Source of the DNA: Glandiceps talaboti
Lineage: Eukaryota; Hemichordata; Enteropneusta; Spengelidae
Length of the DNA stretch: 10,697 bases
NCBI RefSeq assembly: GCF_964340395.1
Contig: NW_027554295.1
Location: 126,001 to 136,697, forward strand
Reading direction: 5' to 3'
Position 1 is the stretch's first letter. Every line of letters begins with the position of its first letter. This document shows, in pieces, positions 7,130 to 10,697 of the stretch. Both the position numbers and the translations under genes were made by a program. The notes beneath the pieces are model-generated. The model did no database searches, was not told the DNA's origin, and saw only the letters and a list, made by a program, of their open reading frames with translations.

Positions 7130-7570
7130 ATGATGTGTAAAAACAATTTTATTGTTATTTTCTTGCTAGTTATATCTCGCTGTATATTTTCCAAAGAAAT
7201 TTCGAGTTTCGGAAGACTTCTTGAGTGCGACAGGTATTCTGTGTCATACAAGTTTAACGGGACTTGGCTTCCAGAGGAGAAAGTATTCCAGTGTAGTTTT
7301 TTACACGTGGGTTACAAATGTCGTTGTAACTACGAACGTCCTTGCTTAAAAGCAGAAAGGTTTATTAAACCGTTCCATAACCGTGCTAATGCTAAATGGA
7401 TAAATTTTCAAACTTCTTACAGACGATGTGAGTGTTTGTGTAAAAACAACAAACTGATTGGCCGTTGGCATTGTCACAGAGATCTCCACACTGTTCTTAG
7501 CAAAGTTCTCAAGCAACGCTGTACAGTACACAGGCCTTATTGTCCATCCAGACTTCGAGGTGATCTCTAG
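7130..7570 (+). CDS. Secreted cysteine-rich protein, 146 residues, unknown family
   Basis: ATG 7130 is the first of two adjacent ATG codons; upstream in the frame there is no ATG, and the hydrophobic signal follows at once. Residues 5-20 form a signal peptide core (FIVIFLLVISRCIF), with cleavage probably near 21-26. The mature part holds 11 cysteines (33, 55, 64, 66, 72, 100, 102, 104, 115, 131, 138), including CRC (64-66) and CECLC (100-104), plus one sequon (N43-G-T). The odd count suggests a free cysteine or a covalent dimer. No transmembrane segment follows, so the product should be secreted. AATAAA lies at 7601-7606, 31 bp after the stop. I do not recognise the family. It sits beside the IL-17-like gene on the same strand; a secreted ligand or decoy is possible but unproven. 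Confidence 0.65.
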   Translation: MMCKNNFIVIFLLVISRCIFSKEISSFGRLLECDRYSVSYKFNGTWLPEEKVFQCSFLHVGYKCRCNYERPCLKAERFIKPFHNRANAKWINFQTSYRRCECLCKNNKLIGRWHCHRDLHTVLSKVLKQRCTVHRPYCPSRLRGDL

Positions 7571-7600
7571 CGTTTTCATCGATGATCCCTTTCATTGTAT

Positions 7601-7606
7601 AATAAA
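7601..7606 (+). terminator. Polyadenylation signal of the cysteine-rich protein gene
   Basis: AATAAA lies 31 bp after the TAG stop at 7570. Confidence 0.6.
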
Positions 7607-8019
7607 TGTTAGGTCGATCGCGTAAAAGTTCTCCATATATAGTATCGCATGACGGATTTTGTTATTTAACTATCAAATGCAAAATCATGTAATAGCATTG
7701 GGATACACAAATTAAAGTTTCACTTTTAGTTCTAAATATCTTGCATGTCTGTGTTATTGGTGATGTTTGGTGGTGTCTGTCTATGTGTGTGTGTACACAG
7801 TGGAAGAGATTAAACACTTTAATCGACACATTCCCATCCCATCCCATCTCATCTCCATTTTTTTTCTTCCCCTGGCAATAAGTTGAAAAGTGTACATTTT
7901 TTCCCAAACCCAAACATTGTACACCAGTCCAGACAAATATATGTATATATATTTATAACTGACGATGTGAGGGTGATTGTGTGTATATATTAACATTGTG
8001 ATGTTTTCCTTACTTAAAC
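7607..8019. other. Intergenic region with simple repeats and a TATA-rich stretch
   Basis: Short simple repeats are present: GT-rich (about 7782-7794) and CATCC/CATCT units (about 7828-7855). TATATATATTTATAAC near 7944-7959 lies 60-75 bp before ATG 8020 and is a good TATA candidate for that gene. Two minus-strand open frames here (7662-8029) have repeat-driven composition and I do not call them. Confidence 0.4.
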
Positions 8020-8208
8020 ATGTCTTCACAAGATGAGTATGTTTTTGAGCGAAAATTAGAACACCAAGTTACAGCAATGTTGAAATCTTTGAATGCGTTT
8101 TGCTACCTATTAGAAAAGGATAACGATTATTCCAAATACCTCGTGTTCACAAACTTTCCGAAAAACACTCGTGTCAATTGTCAACTTGTCTTCCAAAGCA
8201 TAAAATGA
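8020..8208 (+). CDS. Small 62-residue protein, unknown function
   Basis: ATG 8020 opens after AAAC and runs to TGA 8208. The protein is balanced and charged (MSSQDEYVFERKLEHQ at the start), looks helical in its first half, and has no signal or membrane segment and no recognised motif. A TATA-rich stretch 60-75 bp upstream and AATAAA at 8305-8310, 97 bp after the stop, frame it as a short independent gene. It converges with the RING gene: the two poly(A) signals lie about 140 bp apart. It could also be a chance ORF. Confidence 0.45.
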   Translation: MSSQDEYVFERKLEHQVTAMLKSLNAFCYLLEKDNDYSKYLVFTNFPKNTRVNCQLVFQSIK

Positions 8209-8304
8209 AATAGTTGGACAGTAACTTTTTGGCGCCAAAACACAATGTTCGTTGAACAGCGCCATCACACGGCGTAGCCCGTTTTTTTCTTTTGTTTACG
8301 TGCA

Positions 8305-8310
8305 AATAAA
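8305..8310 (+). terminator. Polyadenylation signal of the 62-residue ORF
   Basis: AATAAA lies 97 bp after the stop at 8208. Confidence 0.45.
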
Positions 8311-8449
8311 CCAACGAATTTATTAACAGACCCCATGTGTTACATTCTTCATTCTCACATTTCGACATCAAGTTATCAAGTTCTTCTCATCCAAATACGA
8401 ATCATATTAAATGCATACTTGAGATTGTGTGATTAGAATACTGGTCAAA

Positions 8450-8455
8450 TTTATT
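8450..8455 (-). terminator. Polyadenylation signal of the RING gene
   Basis: AATAAA on the minus strand, about 115 bp after the stop at 8571. Confidence 0.55.
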
Positions 8456-8570
8456 CATACAAATTCCAAGATTTTTCTTTTCTTATACAAGTCAAATTGA
8501 AACAATATACATTGTACTAATTCTTTTATACATATTTTATACACATAAAAATTGCAAATACATCGAGCTC

Positions 8571-9590
8571 TTAACTGTAGAACATTTTGCAAGGTACGAA
8601 TATTTTCCTACAAAACGGACAGTTTATCTCTTTCTCTGTCGTACTCAGATTGGTGTAACAGTGCGTACACACGAGATGGCCACACTTGACCCCTACTACC
8701 GAAACAGTACTCATGTAGCAAATCTTACAAGTAAAATTGTCCAATGTACTTTCGTTGTTACTCTCACGGTGTTTATCTTTCGTTTTGTCTTCATCAACAT
8801 TAATATCTTCGTCGGAAAAAGTTTCTTGAACGTCATCGTTATTATTAGCGACGACAGATTGTTCAGTGTTCGGTTCTTCATGACTTTCAATTTCAACCAC
8901 TCCACGTGCGTTCACGACAAAAAGGATTTGAACGTCTGCTTCCTCGAGCTCTTCTCCATCGTTAGCTTGTTGCCCGATAGTGTTATCAGCAGCTAATAAC
9001 AACTGTTCTCTACGACGTCGTTTTTCGGCCTCTCTCTGGCAGATACGCATAGCTTGGTTGAAAAGAACTCCACGTACTTCTCTATGAGGGATTATTTCAA
9101 ATAAATGCACGCTTAGTCTATCGAGAGACTCACTGTATTCCGTCAAACGTACTGCACGAGAGTCTATACCATCAAGAACTTCGCGTGTTGAAATAGTCGT
9201 TGTTGTTGGGTTGAAAACACATCGCGTTATGATATAAATTACAAGTGGTACCAACAGTGGGGCAGTTGGCCTTTGACGACAGGTGTCAACACACACTTGG
9301 TTGTAAAGCTTGGCCCATGCGTTACGAGGTTTCGCAATGTTATATCTCATGTCTTCTGCGAGTCTTGCCATGTTCCTCAAACTTGCATTTAAACTTTGAG
9401 TGAAACACCTCGTTGATTGAGTTGAAAACATATAATGTTCCAAAAGGAGGTCAGGTATGTCTTCTGCGTCTTCCATGTACCTGCTTGTGAAATCACAGCC
9501 CGTGCAATATATTGATTCGATTTCTCTCGAAACAACCAAGTTGTTTGCGATAAGAACGTTTAACACGCTTACATCCATTGTGTGAGCCAT
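8571..9590 (-). CDS. C-terminal RING-finger protein, likely E3 ubiquitin ligase
   Basis: This intact 339-residue ORF starts at ATG 9590-9588. A TATA box lies 64 bp upstream (9654-9661). Residues 1-200 look mainly helical, with paired cysteines at C29/C32 and C100/C104 and a basic EKRRRRE (189-195) that may be a nuclear signal. Residues about 240-285 are acidic and probably disordered.

The C-terminus is a C3HC4 RING: C288, C291, C303, H305, C308, C311, C324, C327 (C-x2-C-x11-C-x-H-x2-C-x2-C-x12-C-x2-C). All eight zinc ligands are present, and the PFCRK after the last pair is typical. RINGs of this type recruit ubiquitin-loaded E2 enzymes. A helical N-terminus, acidic linker and RING at the very end also occur in RING proteins of malacoherpesviruses and baculoviruses, and in host IAPs. 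No BIR domain is seen. The substrate is unknown. Confidence 0.85.
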   Translation of the reverse strand: MAHTMDVSVLNVLIANNLVVSREIESIYCTGCDFTSRYMEDAEDIPDLLLEHYMFSTQSTRCFTQSLNASLRNMARLAEDMRYNIAKPRNAWAKLYNQVCVDTCRQRPTAPLLVPLVIYIITRCVFNPTTTTISTREVLDGIDSRAVRLTEYSESLDRLSVHLFEIIPHREVRGVLFNQAMRICQREAEKRRRREQLLLAADNTIGQQANDGEELEEADVQILFVVNARGVVEIESHEEPNTEQSVVANNNDDVQETFSDEDINVDEDKTKDKHRESNNESTLDNFTCKICYMSTVSVVGVKCGHLVCTHCYTNLSTTEKEINCPFCRKIFVPCKMFYS

Positions 9591-9918
9591 GGCATGAGTC
9601 TAGTTCTTGTCAGTGTTCAAGGATGTGTGAACGTATGTGGTGCTACTGAGACCTTTATATACATGTATAGGAGAGGGAAAGTGACGTCACGACACTCGAC
9701 GTACATGACTGGAAACGACCCAAATGTAAAACGGACAACATCGTGACGTCACGACAACTACGATCTGAAGAGTGACGTCGTTTATTGTTTTTTTGTTTTT
9801 TTACAATATTTTATTTATCGTCATGTCGATCACAAACATTACGCGATGTGATTGCACGTTTACGAACGACGTCGACGTCATAATTTTCTCATAAGTGCGC
9901 CGTTATCAAGTTACCTAT
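9591..9918 (-). promoter_or_regulatory. Promoter region of the RING gene with clustered CREs
   Basis: On the minus strand TATATAAA lies at 9661-9654. Palindromic CREs TGACGTCA lie at 9682-9689 and 9744-9751, with one-mismatch versions at 9773-9780 (TGACGTCG) and 9873-9880 (CGACGTCA). The first CRE is exactly 20 bp from the TATA box, as in the left-edge gene. Both palindromic sites here and both at the left edge extend to TGACGTCACGA on the plus strand. Three or four CREs suggest strong bZIP-type control. Confidence 0.65.
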
Positions 9919-10350
9919 GCGACATCGCCATGAATACTATGATGGCACGTCCACCCACTACATACAATTCAAGTTGTTTCATTCTATCGATGTAAGATAT
10001 ATTTTCTCTGTATTCGCAAATTTATTTCTGATTTACTCCCTTCGATCTGCAAATATCACAGTTACTGTAATGTTGCAATTCAATATGACATTTTCCAAGA
10101 GCGGCCAACTTTGTGTTGTCGGGGATTACGGCTGCGACATCGCCATGAATACTATATGACGGCACGTCCACCAACTACATACAATTCAAGTTGTTTCATT
10201 CTATCGATGTAAGATATATTTTCTCTGTATTCGCAAATTTATTTCTGATTTACTCCCTTCGATCTGCAAATATCACAGTTACTGTAATGTTGCAATTCAA
10301 TATGACATTTTCCAAGAGCGGCCAACTTTGTGTTGTCGGGGATTACGGCT
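9919..10350. repeat. Tandem duplication, units of 215 and 217 bp
   Basis: Copy 1 is 9919-10133 and copy 2 is 10134-10350, directly adjacent. The last 177 bp of each (9957-10133 and 10174-10350) are identical. The first about 40 bp differ by a 2-bp indel and two substitutions. Copy 2 contains the last 36 codons or so, the stop and the AATAAA of the right-edge gene. Copy 1 is a second, detached copy of that gene end, still uninterrupted in frame. Confidence 0.95.
10238..10243 (-). terminator. Polyadenylation signal overlapping the stop of the right-edge gene
   Basis: On the minus strand AATAAA overlaps the stop codon (read CAG AAA TAA AT). The duplicated copy has the same signal at 10021-10026. 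Confidence 0.5.
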
Positions 10351-10697
10351 TGTACGTAAAACACTCTTCCCAAAAGAAAAGTTAGTGCTTCTGTATCTGT
10401 TCGGCAGAGGTTTGTAGGCGTCCAGAATCGAGTTTTTAGTTTGAGATTGGCAAGTGAACTCAATGCGACCCAGTTTAACAACTGGTGATGCAATTTAAGA
10501 AGTGTCTGTCTCAATTTTGCATTCCGGTAACCTTTAAGCCACATTCCCGCAATTGCACTAATTGTTTCGTAATGGTCAAACAAACAAGTGTTTGTTGCAA
10601 GTGAGAGGATAACCGTAGCACTGATAGCTAGGCTCTCTGATGATTTATCATTTAACGTAAATTCGATCAGTCTGGTCAACTGTGGATATTCTCCTTT
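10239..10697 (-). CDS. 3' part of a gene running off the right edge, helical-repeat-like protein
   Basis: The minus strand is open from the right edge to TAA at 10241-10239, giving 152 residues of a C-terminal part; the start lies outside. The visible protein is rich in Leu, Ala and Ser, and the first about 80 residues look like successive amphipathic helices (for example SLAISATVILSLATN and LRQTLLKLHHQLLNWVALSS), reminiscent of armadillo/HEAT-type repeats. The C-terminal tail has four cysteines, including CDIC. No catalytic motif is seen. A CCACAG just inside the edge could be a splice acceptor (exon start at 10679), so this may be a last exon. The last 36 codons or so are duplicated downstream. 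The identity is unknown. Confidence 0.6.
   Translation of the reverse strand, partial: KGEYPQLTRLIEFTLNDKSSESLAISATVILSLATNTCLFDHYETISAIAGMWLKGYRNAKLRQTLLKLHHQLLNWVALSSLANLKLKTRFWTPTNLCRTDTEALTFLLGRVFYVQAVIPDNTKLAALGKCHIELQHYSNCDICRSKGVNQK

Noticed and set aside
7662-8029. Two minus-strand ORFs
   Set aside because: Composition comes from GT, TA and CATCC simple repeats; no motif or poly(A) signal supports them.
8174-8371. 65-codon minus-strand ORF
   Set aside because: Overlaps the end of the 8020 gene and its 3' UTR; no promoter or domain.
8661-8996. 111-codon plus-strand ORF
   Set aside because: Antisense shadow of the RING gene's acidic linker and RING.
9917-10385. Two nearly identical plus-strand ORFs
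   Set aside because: Both come from the tandem duplication and lie antisense to the right-edge gene's 3' end; they have no independent support.
1-10697. CRISPR array, tRNA or rRNA genes
   Set aside because: No evenly spaced identical repeats with unique spacers, and no cloverleaf or rRNA-like stretch was seen on reading; the repeats present are tandem, simple or transposon-related.

Overview
This is eukaryote-type DNA. It has TATA boxes, AATAAA signals at the ends of most genes, two multi-exon genes with GT-AG introns and matching phases, simple-sequence tracts ((ATT)n, (GT)n, (TA)n, (CT)n, poly-T/poly-G) and a DNA transposon. There are no ribosome binding sites, operons or other bacterial signals. 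Two origins fit, and I cannot separate them. One is a compact cluster in a marine invertebrate chromosome. The other is DNA of a large herpes-like virus (Malacoherpesviridae-like), integrated or free. The virus-like signs are many short genes packed close together, a C-terminal RING protein, a SUKH/US22-like protein, a captured-looking cytokine, and AATAAA signals that overlap stop codons. The host-like signs are the transposon, the microsatellites and the spliced genes.

Layout, left to right. 1-146 (minus) is the first part of a gene that runs off the left edge. Its promoter (215-490) has a TATA box, two CRE palindromes and repeated heat-shock-element-like arrays. 512-1872 is a non-autonomous hAT-like element with 15-bp perfect inverted ends, and it carries a retroposon tail. 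1969-2346 (plus) is an unknown 125-residue protein with AATAAA signals downstream. 2914-3208 (plus) is a weak ORF behind a CRE/CCAAT region. 3868-5599 (minus) is a three-exon gene for a 247-residue SUKH-like protein. 5651-5824 (minus) is a 57-residue single-pass membrane protein just upstream of it.

6164-6799 (plus) is a three-exon gene for a 92-residue protein that resembles the cystine-knot half of IL-17. 7130-7570 (plus) encodes a secreted, cysteine-rich 146-residue protein. 8020-8208 (plus) encodes a 62-residue protein of unknown role. 8571-9590 (minus) is a 339-residue protein with a C-terminal RING finger, a likely E3 ubiquitin ligase. 9919-10350 is a tandem duplication of about 216 bp. 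It includes the 3' end of the last gene (10239-10697, minus), which runs off the right edge.

Working together: a cytokine-like ligand, a second secreted cysteine-rich protein, a small glycosylated membrane protein, a SUKH protein and a RING ligase would suit a set of host-interaction or immune genes. That is inference from family resemblance. Two of the minus-strand genes (left edge and RING) share a CRE-TATA module with identical spacing, which suggests common control.
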